Assembly (NCBI RefSeq): GCF_000204645.1
Contig: NC_015422.1
Span: 310,001-374,000 of the forward strand
Length of the DNA: 64,000 bases
Direction: 5' to 3'
Source: Alicycliphilus denitrificans K601
GTDB lineage: Bacteria; Pseudomonadota; Gammaproteobacteria; Burkholderiales; Burkholderiaceae_C
Shown: piece after piece, positions 1-8,126 of the stretch
Numbering within the stretch: position 1 is the first letter of the stretch
Layout: each line of letters opens with the position of its first letter
Translations under genes and position numbers: made by a program
Notes under the pieces: model-generated
The model's database searches: none
The model's input: the letters and a program-made list of their open reading frames with translations, nothing else
Told to the model about the DNA's origin: nothing

Positions 1-735
1 GCCGCCGCCGACGGCGTGCGCCCGGTGTCGCTGGAGATGGGCGGCAAGAACGCCGCCGTGGTGTTCGCCGACTGCGACTTCCAGGTGGCCGTGGACACGC
101 TCACGCGCTCGTGCTTCGAGAACGCCGGCCAGGTCTGCCTGGGCACCGAGCGCGTGTACGTGGAGCGCCCGATCTTCGCGAAGCTCGTCGCCGCCTTGAA
201 GGAACGCGCCGAGACCATGAAGCCCGGCCTGCCGTTCGACAAGGACACGAAGATCGGCCCGCTCATCAGCAAGAAGCACCAGGCCAAGGTGCTGGGCCTG
301 TACCAGAAGGCCAGGGACGAGGGCGCCACCATCGTCACCGGCGGCGGCATTCCCGACATGCCCGAGGCGCTGCGCGGCGGCTCGTGGGTGCAGCCCACCA
401 TCTGGACCGGCCTGCCCGAGACCGCCACCGTGGTGACGGAGGAAATCTTCGGCCCCTGCTGCCACATCAGCCCCTTCGATACCGAGGAAGAAGTGCTGGG
501 CAAGGTGAACGCCAACCGCTACGGCCTGGCCACGGCCGTGTTCACGCAGGACATCGCGCGCGCCAACCGCCTGGCGCACCAGATCGAGGTCGGCCTGTGC
601 TGGATCAACGCCTGGTTCCTGCGCGACCTGCGCACGCCCTTCGGCGGCTCCAAGCAGTCCGGCATCGGCCGCGAGGGCGGCGTGCACTCGCTGGAGTTCT
701 ATACCGAGCTGCGCAACGTGATGGTGAAGTTTTGA
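1..735 (+). CDS. dmpC: 2-hydroxymuconic semialdehyde dehydrogenase (5' truncated by window)
   Basis: Only the C-terminal 244 residues are visible; the reading frame is open to base 1, so the true start lies upstream (the family is about 485 residues). It oxidises 2-hydroxymuconic semialdehyde to 4-oxalocrotonate with NAD+ in the cytoplasm, the dehydrogenative branch of catechol meta-cleavage. The ALDH catalytic pair is present: Glu in LEMGGKN (fragment residue 12) and the nucleophilic Cys in NAGQVCLG (residue 46). The IFGP motif and the C-terminal PFGGSKQSGIGREGG segment are typical of this subfamily. The following hydrolase, hydratase, aldolase and decarboxylase genes fix its role. Another aldehyde dehydrogenase specificity is possible but unlikely in this context. 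Confidence 0.93.
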   Translation, partial: AAADGVRPVSLEMGGKNAAVVFADCDFQVAVDTLTRSCFENAGQVCLGTERVYVERPIFAKLVAALKERAETMKPGLPFDKDTKIGPLISKKHQAKVLGLYQKARDEGATIVTGGGIPDMPEALRGGSWVQPTIWTGLPETATVVTEEIFGPCCHISPFDTEEEVLGKVNANRYGLATAVFTQDIARANRLAHQIEVGLCWINAWFLRDLRTPFGGSKQSGIGREGGVHSLEFYTELRNVMVKF

Positions 736-738
736 ATC

Positions 739-792
739 AAATCGGCCTCCAGCGCTTGCCAAACAAGCGCAGGAAGCTACTTCAACGATAGC
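739..792 (+). repeat. Interspersed palindromic repeat, copy 1
   Basis: Fills the gap between the dehydrogenase and hydrolase genes. It reads AAATCGGCCTCCAGCGCTTG, a short loop, then CAAGCGCAGGAAGCTAC and ends in GATAGC. The paired arms AGCGCTTG and CAAGCGC form the core hairpin shared by about ten copies in this window. It may act as a transcript hairpin inside the operon. Confidence 0.8.
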
Positions 793-796
793 AAGC

Positions 797-1660
797 ATGA
801 CCGACACCGCACGTAACCCGGAGCTGGCGCACACCATCGCCGCCGCGGGCCTACGCACCAACTACCACGACGTGGGGCAGGGCGATCCGGTGCTGCTCAT
901 CCACGGCTCGGGCCCGGGCGTGTCGGCCTGGGCCAACTGGCGCCTGGTGATGCCCGCGCTCGCCGAGCGTGCGCGCGTCATCGCGCCCGACATGGCGGGC
1001 TTTGGCTACAGCGAGCGCCCGGCCGGCTTTGCCTATGGGCTGGACGCCTGGGTGCGCCAGGCCGTGGGCCTGCTGGACGCACTGGGCATCGCGCGCGCCG
1101 ACCTCGTGGGCAACTCCTTCGGCGGCGGCCTGGCGCTGGCGCTGGCCATCCGCCACCCCGAGCGCGTGCGCCGCCTGGTGCTCATGGGCAGCGTGGGCGT
1201 GCCGTTCGCCATCACGCCGGGGCTGGATGCGGTGTGGGGCTACGAGCCGTCCTTCGAGGCCATGCGCGCGCTGCTGGACATCTTCGCCTTCGACCGTGCG
1301 CTGGTGAACGACGAACTCGCGCGCCTGCGCTACGAGGCCAGCATCCGCCCGGGCTTTCACGAATCGTTTGCCGCCATGTTCCCCGCGCCGCGCCAGCGCT
1401 GGGTGGATGCGCTGGCGAGCCGCGAGAGCGACATCCGCCGCCTGCCGCACGAGACCCTGGTCATCCACGGCCGCGAGGACCGCGTGATACCGCTGGCCAA
1501 CGCCTATACGCTGGCCGACTGGCTGCCGCGCGCACAGCTGCACGTCTACGGCCGCTGCGGCCACTGGACGCAGATCGAGCACGCGGCGCGCTTCGCCCGC
1601 CTGGTGGGCGGCTTCCTGGCCGAAGCCGCCGCCGACGAACCCCTTCCCCTAGCCGCTTGA
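797..1660 (+). CDS. dmpD: 2-hydroxymuconic semialdehyde hydrolase
   Basis: An alpha/beta hydrolase of 287 residues that cleaves the C-C bond of 2-hydroxymuconic semialdehyde or its 6-alkyl analogues, giving 2-oxopent-4-enoate and formate or another acid. Visible features are the oxyanion-hole motif HGSGPG (36-41), the nucleophile elbow GNSFGG with Ser107, acid Asp228 in HGREDRV and catalytic His256 in RCGHW, all at family positions. The length matches XylF/DmpD (about 280). It lies directly after the dehydrogenase, so both the hydrolytic and oxalocrotonate branches are encoded, allowing catechol and alkylcatechol substrates. Confidence 0.93.
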   Translation: MTDTARNPELAHTIAAAGLRTNYHDVGQGDPVLLIHGSGPGVSAWANWRLVMPALAERARVIAPDMAGFGYSERPAGFAYGLDAWVRQAVGLLDALGIARADLVGNSFGGGLALALAIRHPERVRRLVLMGSVGVPFAITPGLDAVWGYEPSFEAMRALLDIFAFDRALVNDELARLRYEASIRPGFHESFAAMFPAPRQRWVDALASRESDIRRLPHETLVIHGREDRVIPLANAYTLADWLPRAQLHVYGRCGHWTQIEHAARFARLVGGFLAEAAADEPLPLAA

Positions 1661-1664
1661 ACCT

Positions 1665-2447
1665 ATGAACACACCACTGCACGAACAGCTCGGCGAGGAG
1701 CTGTACCAGGCCCTGAGGCAACGCCAGGTGCTGGAGCCCCTCTCCAACCGCCACCCCGGCCTGACCATCGAGGACGCCTACGCCATCCAGCAGCGCATGC
1801 TGGCGCGCCGCCTGGCCGCGGGCGAGAAGGTCGTCGGCAAGAAGATCGGCGTGACCAGCAAGGCCGTCATGGACATGCTCGGCGTGTACCAGCCCGACTT
1901 CGGCTGGCTCACCGACGCCATGGTCTACAACGAGGGCGAGGCGATTCCCGCGGATACGCTGATCCAGCCCAAGGCCGAGGGCGAGATCGCCTTCGTGCTG
2001 AAGAAGACGCTGCAAGGCCCGGGCGTGACGGCGGCCGACGTGCTCGCCGCCACCGAGGGCGTGATGGCCTGCTTCGAGATCGTCGATTCGCGCATCCGCG
2101 ACTGGAAGATCAAGATCCAGGACACCGTGGCCGACAACGCCAGCTGCGGCGTGTTCGTGCTCGGCGACCGCCTGGTGGACCCGCGCGACGTGGACCTGGG
2201 CACCTGCGGCATGGTGCTGGAGAAGAACGGCGAGATCGTCGCCACCGGCGCCGGCGCCGCCGCGCTGGGCCACCCGGCGAACGCCGTGGCCTGGCTGGCG
2301 AACACCCTGGGCCGCCTGGGCATCGCGCTGGAGGCGGGCGAGGTGGTGCTGTCGGGCTCGCTGGGCATCATGGTGCCGGTGCAGGCCGGCGACAACCTGC
2401 GCGTGACCATCGGCGGCATCGGCGGCTGCAGCGTTCGTTTCGTCTGA
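1665..2447 (+). CDS. dmpE: 2-oxopent-4-enoate hydratase
   Basis: Hydrates 2-oxopent-4-enoate to 4-hydroxy-2-oxovalerate; cytoplasmic and metal-dependent. The 260-residue protein has the fumarylacetoacetase/hydratase fold signatures [11 protein letters not shown] and CFEIVDSRI, whose acidic residues bind the metal, followed by [11 protein letters not shown] and the C-terminal [12 protein letters not shown]. It starts four bases after the hydrolase stop codon, so the two are probably translationally coupled. It is homologous to the decarboxylase at 4466-5254, as expected for this pathway, where the two enzymes form a complex. GAEIAF-like and NxxxxWK features favour hydratase here, and gene order supports it. 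Confidence 0.93.
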   Translation: MNTPLHEQLGEELYQALRQRQVLEPLSNRHPGLTIEDAYAIQQRMLARRLAAGEKVVGKKIGVTSKAVMDMLGVYQPDFGWLTDAMVYNEGEAIPADTLIQPKAEGEIAFVLKKTLQGPGVTAADVLAATEGVMACFEIVDSRIRDWKIKIQDTVADNASCGVFVLGDRLVDPRDVDLGTCGMVLEKNGEIVATGAGAAALGHPANAVAWLANTLGRLGIALEAGEVVLSGSLGIMVPVQAGDNLRVTIGGIGGCSVRFV

Positions 2448-2465
2448 ATTTGCAAGGAGACTTCC

Positions 2466-3380
2466 ATGAACCAAAAAATCAAATGCGCCCTGATCGGGCC
2501 CGGCAACATCGGCACCGACCTGCTCGCCAAGCTGCAGCGCAGCCCGGTGCTGGAACCCGTGTGGATGGTGGGCATAGACCCCGAGTCCGACGGCCTCAAG
2601 CGCGCGCGCGAGATGGGCATCAAGACCACGCACGAGGGCGTGGACGGCCTGGTGCCGCACATGAAGCAGGACGGCGTGCAGATCGTCTTCGACGCCACCA
2701 GCGCCTACGTGCACGCCGAGAACTCGCGCAAGGTGAATGCGCAGGGCGCGCTCATGATCGACCTCACGCCCGCCGCCATCGGCCCGTACTGCGTGCCGCC
2801 CGTGAACCTGAAGGAGCACCTGGGCCGCGGCGAGACCAACGTCAACATGGTCACCTGCGGCGGCCAGGCCACCATCCCCATGGTGGTGGCGGTAAGCCGC
2901 GTGCAGCCCGTGGCCTACGGCGAGATCGTGGCCACCGTCTCCAGCCGCTCCGCCGGCCCGGGCACGCGCAAGAACATCGACGAGTTCACGCGCACCACCG
3001 CCGGCGCCATCGAGAAGGTGGGCGGCGCGAAGAAAGGCAAGGCCATCATCGTCATCAACCCGGCCGACCCGCCGCTCATCATGCGCGACACCGTGCACTG
3101 CCTGACCGAGGAGGAGCCGGACCGCGAGGCCATCACGCAAAGCATCCACGCCATGCTGGCCGAGGTGCAGAAATACGTGCCCGGCTACAAGCTGGTGAAC
3201 GGCCCGGTGTTCGACGGCAAGCGCGTCTCGGTGTTCCTGGAGGTCGAGGGCCTGGGCGACTACCTGCCCAAGTACGCCGGCAACCTGGACATCATGACCG
3301 CCGCCGCCGCGCGCACCGCCGAGATGTTCGCCGAGGAAATGCTCGCCGGCCGCCTCGCCTTCCAACCCGTGGCTGCATGA
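2466..3380 (+). CDS. dmpF: Acetaldehyde dehydrogenase (acylating)
   Basis: Converts acetaldehyde plus CoA to acetyl-CoA with NAD+, taking acetaldehyde channelled from the aldolase encoded next. The 304 residues include the N-terminal Rossmann motif GPGNIGTDL (11-19) and the thioester-forming Cys131 in [11 protein letters not shown], equivalent to Cys132 of DmpF. The start is supported by AAGGAGA seven bases upstream. The gene is followed within 15 bases by dmpG, consistent with the known stable DmpFG bifunctional complex. Confidence 0.95.
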   Translation: MNQKIKCALIGPGNIGTDLLAKLQRSPVLEPVWMVGIDPESDGLKRAREMGIKTTHEGVDGLVPHMKQDGVQIVFDATSAYVHAENSRKVNAQGALMIDLTPAAIGPYCVPPVNLKEHLGRGETNVNMVTCGGQATIPMVVAVSRVQPVAYGEIVATVSSRSAGPGTRKNIDEFTRTTAGAIEKVGGAKKGKAIIVINPADPPLIMRDTVHCLTEEEPDREAITQSIHAMLAEVQKYVPGYKLVNGPVFDGKRVSVFLEVEGLGDYLPKYAGNLDIMTAAAARTAEMFAEEMLAGRLAFQPVAA

Positions 3381-3394
3381 AGGAGGGCCGCACC

Positions 3395-4432
3395 ATGACA
3401 TTCAACGGCAAGAAAATCACCCTGCACGACATGACGCTGCGCGACGGCATGCACCCCAAGCGCCACCTGATGACGCTGGAGCAGATGAAAAGCGTGGCCC
3501 AGGGCCTGGACGCGGCCGGCGTGCCGCTGATCGAGGTCACCCACGGCGACGGCCTGGGCGGCGCATCGGTCAACTACGGCTTTCCCGCGCACAGCGACGA
3601 GGAATACCTGGGCACCGTGATCCCGCTCATGAAGCAGGCCAAGGTCAGCGCCCTGCTGCTGCCCGGCATCGGCACCGTGGACCACCTGAAGATGGCGCAC
3701 GGCCTGGGCGTGCACACCATCCGCGTGGCCACGCACTGCACCGAGGCCGACGTGAGCGAGCAGCACATCACGGCCGCGCGCAAGCTGGACATGGACACCG
3801 TGGGCTTCCTGATGATGGCGCACATGAACTCTGCCTCCGGCCTGGTCAAGCAGGCCCGGCTGATGGAGGGCTACGGCGCCAACTGCATCTACGTCACCGA
3901 CTCCGCCGGCTACCTGCTGCCCGAGCAGGTGAAGGAGCGCATCGCCGCCGTGCGCGCCGCGCTCAAGCCCGAGACCGAGCTGGGCTTCCATGGCCACCAC
4001 AACCTGGCCATGGGCGTGGCCAACTCCATCGCCGCCATCGAAGCCGGCGCGAACCGCATCGACGCCGCTGCCGCCGGCCTGGGCGCGGGCGCGGGCAACA
4101 CGCCCATGGAGGTGCTGGTGGCCGTGCTCGACCGCATGGGCCTGCAGACCGGCGTGGACGTGTGGAAGATCCAGGACGTGGCCGAGGACCTGGTGGTGCC
4201 GCTGATGGACTTCCCCATCCGCATCGACCGCGACGCGCTCACGCTGGGCTACGCCGGCGTGTACGGCAGCTTCCTGCTGTTCGCCAAGCGCGCCGAGAAG
4301 AAGTACGGCATCCCCGCGCGCGACCTGCTCGTGGAGCTGGGCCGGCGCGGCATGGTCGGCGGCCAGGAAGACATGATCGAGGACACGGCCCTGACCATGG
4401 CGCGCGAGCGCGGCATCAAGGTCGCCGCCTGA
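3395..4432 (+). CDS. dmpG: 4-hydroxy-2-oxovalerate aldolase
   Basis: Splits 4-hydroxy-2-oxovalerate into pyruvate and acetaldehyde. It is an HMGL-like TIM barrel of 345 residues. Active-site residues are in place: Arg16 and metal ligand Asp17 in LRDGMH, His20, and the metal-binding His199 and His201 in GFHGHHN. The ATG at 3395 is preceded by AAGGAGG with good spacing, so it is preferred over longer in-frame readings that run back through dmpF in another frame. It is the partner of DmpF in the channelling complex. Confidence 0.95.
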   Translation: MTFNGKKITLHDMTLRDGMHPKRHLMTLEQMKSVAQGLDAAGVPLIEVTHGDGLGGASVNYGFPAHSDEEYLGTVIPLMKQAKVSALLLPGIGTVDHLKMAHGLGVHTIRVATHCTEADVSEQHITAARKLDMDTVGFLMMAHMNSASGLVKQARLMEGYGANCIYVTDSAGYLLPEQVKERIAAVRAALKPETELGFHGHHNLAMGVANSIAAIEAGANRIDAAAAGLGAGAGNTPMEVLVAVLDRMGLQTGVDVWKIQDVAEDLVVPLMDFPIRIDRDALTLGYAGVYGSFLLFAKRAEKKYGIPARDLLVELGRRGMVGGQEDMIEDTALTMARERGIKVAA

Positions 4433-4465
4433 GGCACGGGACGCACGGGACAAGGGACTATCGCC

Positions 4466-5254
4466 ATGGCATTGAACCAAGCCACCATCGCCCAGCTCGC
4501 CGAGCACCTGGAGAACTGCCAGCTGCAGGTGCGCGACACGCCCAAGATCACCGACGAGCACCCCGGCATGGACTGGGATGACGCCTACGCCATCCAGGAC
4601 GCCATCCTGCAGCGCAAGTTGGCGCGCGGCGCGCGCGTGGTCGGCCTCAAGGCGGGGCTGACCTCGCACGCCAAGATGAAGCAGATGGGCGTGGAATCGC
4701 CGGTCTTCGGCTTCCTGGTGGACGACTACTGCGTGCCCGAGGGGGGCACCGTGCAGACCCGCGAGCTCATCCACCCCAAGGTGGAGCCCGAGATCGTGTT
4801 CGTGCTCAAGCACGCGCTCAAGGGGCCGGGCTGCCACATCGGCGCGGTGCTGGCGGCCACCGACTTCGTGCTGCCCGGCATCGAGGTCATCGACAGCCGC
4901 TACCGCGACTTCAAGTTCGACCTGAAGAGCGTGGTGGCCGACAACACCTCGGCGGCGCGCTTCGTCGTCGGCGGCCAGGCGCAGCGCCCCGAGCGCGTGG
5001 ACCTGCGCACCTGCGGCATCGTGCTGGAGAAGAACGGCCAGCCCGTGGCCCTGGGCGCCGGGGCCGCGGTGCTGGGCCACCCGGCCGCGGCCATCGCCAT
5101 GCTCGCCAACCACCTGGGCCGCCGCGGCCAGGAGCTGCCGGCGGGCAGCATGATCCTTTCGGGCGGCGTCACCGAGGCCGTGTCCGTGCAGGCCGGCGAC
5201 AACGTCAGCCTGCGCGTGCAGGGCATGGGCAGCGTGTCGCTGCGCTTCGCCTGA
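4466..5254 (+). CDS. dmpH: 4-oxalocrotonate decarboxylase
   Basis: Decarboxylates 2-oxohex-3-enedioate (the tautomerised oxalocrotonate) to 2-oxopent-4-enoate, feeding the hydratase. It has 262 residues, with hydratase/decarboxylase-family metal motifs PKVEPEIVFVL and GIEVIDSRYRDFKF and the C-terminal GDNVSLRVQGMGSVSLRF. It is paralogous to the hydratase at 1665-2447 and similar throughout. Functional separation from the hydratase rests on gene order and the VEPEIVF variant. It belongs to the meta-cleavage operon. Confidence 0.92.
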   Translation: MALNQATIAQLAEHLENCQLQVRDTPKITDEHPGMDWDDAYAIQDAILQRKLARGARVVGLKAGLTSHAKMKQMGVESPVFGFLVDDYCVPEGGTVQTRELIHPKVEPEIVFVLKHALKGPGCHIGAVLAATDFVLPGIEVIDSRYRDFKFDLKSVVADNTSAARFVVGGQAQRPERVDLRTCGIVLEKNGQPVALGAGAAVLGHPAAAIAMLANHLGRRGQELPAGSMILSGGVTEAVSVQAGDNVSLRVQGMGSVSLRFA

Positions 5255-5294
5255 GCACTGGCGCAACCCGTACGACGACGCAAGGAGACAAGCA

Positions 5295-6263
5295 ATGCAG
5301 CGAAGAGACTTCATGGCCGCCGCCGCGCTGGCGGGCCTGGCCCCGGCCTGGGCGCAGGCCGGCTATCCCGCCAAGCCCGTGCGCATGATCGTGCCGTTCC
5401 CGCCCGGCGGGCCGACCGACGTCATGGGCCGCACGGCGGCCAAGGCCATGGGCGACAGGCTGGGCCAGCAGTTCGTGGTCGAGAACAAGGCCGGCGCGGG
5501 CGGCAACATCGGCACCGACGCCGTGGCCAAGGCCGCGCCCGACGGCTACACCATCGGCCTCACGGCCATCAGCAGCCTGGCCATCGCGCCGCACCTGTAC
5601 AGCAGCGTGCCGTTCAACGTCGAGAAGGACTTCGTGCCCATCTCGCTCGTGGGCACCACGCCGTGCGCGCTCGTCATCCACCCGGCGGCGCCGTTCTCGG
5701 ACCTCAAGGGCATGGTGGCCTATGCCAAGGCCAACCCCGGCAAGCTCAGCTATGCCACGTCCGGCATCGGCACCAGCAACCACCTGGCGGCCGAGCTGCT
5801 GCAGTCGGTGGCCGGCATCCAGCTCACCGGCGTGCCGTACAAGGGCTCGAGCCAGATCGTGCCCGACCTGCTCTCGGGCACCGTCATGATGAGCATGGAA
5901 AGCTCGCTCGCCACCACCTTGCAGCATGTCAGGGCGGGCAAGCTCAAGGCCATCGCGGTCACGTCGCCGCAGCGCGCCAAGGCGCTGCCCGACGTGCCCA
6001 CGGTGGCCGAGTCCGGCTACCCCGGCTTCGAGGTCGAGACCTGGTTCGGCCTGGTCGCGCCGGCGCGCACGCCGCAGGCCGTCGTGGACAAGCTGCACGA
6101 CGCCTGGGCCGCGGGCTCCGCCGCGCCCGAGGCGCGCGCCGCCTTCGACAACATCTCGGGCAACCTGCGCGTGACCACGCCGCAGCAGTTCGCCGAGTTC
6201 ATCCGCGCCGAGAACCGGCGCTGGGGCGACCTGATCCGCAAGCTCGGCATCAAGGCCGACTGA
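5295..6263 (+). CDS. Tripartite tricarboxylate transporter (Bug) substrate-binding protein
   Basis: A periplasmic TctC/Bug receptor of 322 residues, expected to bind a small carboxylate. The N-terminus carries a twin-arginine-like leader (QRRDFM, then an alanine-rich stretch ending AWAQA). Mature-protein signatures are YPAKPVRMIVPFPPGG, AGAGGNIGTDAVAKA and PDGYT. It lies between the decarboxylase and the tautomerase, preceded by an AAGGAGA site, so it is probably cotranscribed with the meta pathway. No TctA or TctB membrane subunits are in the window, so it is an orphan receptor here. The ligand is unknown; an aromatic acid or its degradation product is an inference from context. Confidence 0.92.
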   Translation: MQRRDFMAAAALAGLAPAWAQAGYPAKPVRMIVPFPPGGPTDVMGRTAAKAMGDRLGQQFVVENKAGAGGNIGTDAVAKAAPDGYTIGLTAISSLAIAPHLYSSVPFNVEKDFVPISLVGTTPCALVIHPAAPFSDLKGMVAYAKANPGKLSYATSGIGTSNHLAAELLQSVAGIQLTGVPYKGSSQIVPDLLSGTVMMSMESSLATTLQHVRAGKLKAIAVTSPQRAKALPDVPTVAESGYPGFEVETWFGLVAPARTPQAVVDKLHDAWAAGSAAPEARAAFDNISGNLRVTTPQQFAEFIRAENRRWGDLIRKLGIKAD

Positions 6264-6289
6264 CCCTTTTCTTCACGGAGCAACACACC

Positions 6290-6481
6290 ATGCCATTCGC
6301 ACAGATCTACATGATCGAAGGCCGCACCGAGGAGCAGAAGAAGGCCGTGATCGAGAAGGTCACCCAGGCCCTCGTCGATGCCGTGGGCGCGCCGCCGGCC
6401 AACGTGCGCGTCTGGATCCACGACGTGCCCAAGGAGAACTGGGGCATCGCGGGCGTCAGCGCCAAGGAACTGGGGCGCTGA
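6290..6481 (+). CDS. dmpI: 4-oxalocrotonate tautomerase
   Basis: Interconverts the enol and keto forms of 4-oxalocrotonate in the dehydrogenative branch. The protein has 63 residues including Met, so the mature enzyme has the usual 62. After Met removal Pro1 is the catalytic base; Arg11 (EGRTEE) and Arg39 (NVRVWI) are in family positions, and position 50 is Trp where Phe is common. It is probably hexameric. It is the last gene of the meta operon, separated from dmpH by the Bug receptor and followed directly by a palindromic repeat. Confidence 0.94.
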   Translation: MPFAQIYMIEGRTEEQKKAVIEKVTQALVDAVGAPPANVRVWIHDVPKENWGIAGVSAKELGR

Positions 6482-6494
6482 CCGGTTCATACGT

Positions 6495-6543
6495 AAAAAA
6501 TGCCTGTAGCGCTTGCCTGGCAAGCGCTGACAGCTATCAAAAC
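6495..6543 (+). repeat. Interspersed palindromic repeat, copy 2
   Basis: Reads AAAAAATGCCTGTAGCGCTTG, loop, CAAGCGCTGACAGC and TATCAAAA. It fills the 64-base gap between convergent dmpI and the MBL hydrolase gene, where its hairpin could serve as a transcription barrier for both. Confidence 0.8.
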
Positions 6544-6545
6544 AT

Positions 6546-7184
6546 TCAGGTGTTGCCCACGTAGGGATTGCTGCGGCGCTCGCGCCCGAAGGTGCTCTCC
6601 GGCCCGTGGCCGGGGATGAACACCGTCTGGTCGCCCATGGGCCACAGGCGCTGGGTGATGCTGTCAATCAGCTGCTGGTGGTTGCCGCCGGGGAAGTCCG
6701 TGCGGCCGATGCTGCCCGCGAACAGCACGTCGCCCACGAAGCAGCGGTCGACCTGCGGCGCGTGGAACACCACGTGGCCCGGCGTGTGGCCCGGGCAGTG
6801 GCGCACGTGCAGGGTCTCGCGGCCGATGGTGACGGTGTCGCCGTCGTGCAGCCAGCGCGTGGGCGTGAAATGCAGCGCCGGCGGAAAGCCGAACATCTGG
6901 CCCTGCTGGGGCAGGCCGTCGATCCAGTACTGGTCGCCCTCGTGCGGGCCGATGATGGGCAGCGCCAGGCGCTGGGCCAGCTCCCCCGTGCCGCCCGCGT
7001 GGTCGATGTGCGCGTGCGTGAGCCAGATGGCCTTCAGGTGCAGGCCCCGCCGCTTCGCCTCGGCCAGCAGCACGTCCAGATCGCCGCCAGGGTCGATCAC
7101 GGCCGCATCCATGGTCTGGTCGCACCAGACGAGGGAGCAGTTCTGCTGGAAGGCGGTGACGGGGATGGTGTGGTAATGCAGCAT
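6546..7184 (-). CDS. MBL-fold metallo-hydrolase (glyoxalase II-like)
   Basis: A cytoplasmic metallo-beta-lactamase-fold hydrolase of 212 residues. It shows the zinc motif THAHIDH (56-62), a later His in CPGHTPGH, Asp in GDVLF and the final His in PGHGPES. The short form without the C-terminal glyoxalase II substrate domain matches the YcbL-like group, which hydrolyses thioesters such as S-lactoylglutathione. The start at 7184 gives a normal family N-terminus; a longer frame upstream is not needed. It sits convergent to the meta operon and is probably independent of it. Confidence 0.85.
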   Translation of the reverse strand: MLHYHTIPVTAFQQNCSLVWCDQTMDAAVIDPGGDLDVLLAEAKRRGLHLKAIWLTHAHIDHAGGTGELAQRLALPIIGPHEGDQYWIDGLPQQGQMFGFPPALHFTPTRWLHDGDTVTIGRETLHVRHCPGHTPGHVVFHAPQVDRCFVGDVLFAGSIGRTDFPGGNHQQLIDSITQRLWPMGDQTVFIPGHGPESTFGRERRSNPYVGNT

Positions 7185-7249
7185 GGGATGGACGGGTGCG
7201 GTGGACACGCGATGGCCGGGCGAGTGTATAGGCCGCGGGCCGGGGGCGG

Positions 7250-8002
7250 TCACGGATGCCAGACGCCCGGCACCTGCGCCGCCGTGCTGGCCGCCTTGCC
7301 GGCCAGCGCGTAGGACAGCTGGTTCGCCGTCTTGATGATGGTCTGCGCCAGCGCCTCCAGCTTTTCCTGCGGCAGCCGCGACTGCGGGCCCGAGATGCAC
7401 ACGCAGCCCAGCAGCCGCCAGTTGCGCCCGAAGACGGGGGCCGACACGGTGGCCACGCCCTGCTCGCGCTCGCCGATCGACCAGTGGTAGCCCCGCCGGC
7501 GGATCTCCTCGTAGACCTCGCCCGGCTCGCCCGAGAACGCCAGGATCACGCGCCCCGGCGAGCCCTTGTCCAGCGGCAGCCCCTCGCCCATGCGCGCGTG
7601 GTGGCGCAGCGCCTGCGGGCCTTCCACGCGCACGAGGCAGGTGCGCACGTTGCCCTCGCGCACGTAGAAGGCCGCGCTCTCGCCGCTGGTCTGCGTGAGT
7701 TCGCGCAGCGCGGGCTCCAGCACGTTCTGCACGTCGAAGCCCGCCTGGTAGCGCGCGCCCAGCCAGCCCGCGGCCGGGCCCAGGCGCCAGTCGCCGTCCT
7801 CGCGCTGGACCATGTAGCCCGACTGCGCCAGCGTACGCGCCAGGCGCAGCACTGTGGTCTTGTGCAGGCCTGCGCGGCGGCTGAGCTCCGCCAGCGACAG
7901 GTGCGATTCGCCTACCGCGAAGGCTTCGAGCAGTTGCAGGGCGCGGGTGACGGCGATCACGCCGCCGTCGGCGGGCTTCGAGGGGGCTGGGGGGTTGCTC
8001 AT
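7250..8002 (-). CDS. IclR family transcriptional regulator
   Basis: A DNA-binding regulator of 250 residues. The N-terminal winged helix (about 15-80, with LSLAELSRRAGLHKTTVLRLARTL as recognition region) is followed by an IclR effector domain. The ATG at 8002 is chosen because it gives the normal family length; readings extended upstream add a low-complexity leader. It is divergent from the Bug receptor gene at 8127 and probably controls it and the amidohydrolase after it, responding to a pathway acid. The shared upstream region contains direct repeats. Confidence 0.88.
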   Translation of the reverse strand: MSNPPAPSKPADGGVIAVTRALQLLEAFAVGESHLSLAELSRRAGLHKTTVLRLARTLAQSGYMVQREDGDWRLGPAAGWLGARYQAGFDVQNVLEPALRELTQTSGESAAFYVREGNVRTCLVRVEGPQALRHHARMGEGLPLDKGSPGRVILAFSGEPGEVYEEIRRRGYHWSIGEREQGVATVSAPVFGRNWRLLGCVCISGPQSRLPQEKLEALAQTIIKTANQLSYALAGKAASTAAQVPGVWHP

Positions 8003-8126
8003 GGCGCAATACGTTGCATTGTATGGAACGCAATTGTATGGGTTGAAACGTTTGCCTAAAGTCGCACCCCAATGCCGGGAGTATGCCGGCAGGCGCCTTT
8101 TTCGCATCACCAACAGGAGACAACCC
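8003..8126. promoter_or_regulatory. Divergent control region with direct repeats
   Basis: The region between the IclR gene and the Bug receptor gene. ATTGTATGG occurs twice (8018-8026 and 8033-8041), a 15-base period, flanked by GCAAT elements. The position next to a divergent IclR gene makes this a plausible operator. An AACAGGAGACAACCC ribosome site precedes the ATG at 8127. No convincing paired -35/-10 was identified. Confidence 0.45.

Noticed and set aside
2450..3394. A longer N-terminal extension of dmpG running back over dmpF
   Set aside because: The extension is Arg/His-rich noise in another frame of dmpF; the ATG at 3395 has a strong ribosome site and gives the family length.
1461..3401. 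A 646-codon minus-strand open frame opposite the meta-pathway genes
   Set aside because: It is antisense to well-supported dmpD-dmpF genes, is rich in His, Gly and Ala without domain motifs, and is the usual shadow of GC-rich coding DNA. The same holds for 3260-5314, 11481-13829 and 51067-53655 on the minus strand.
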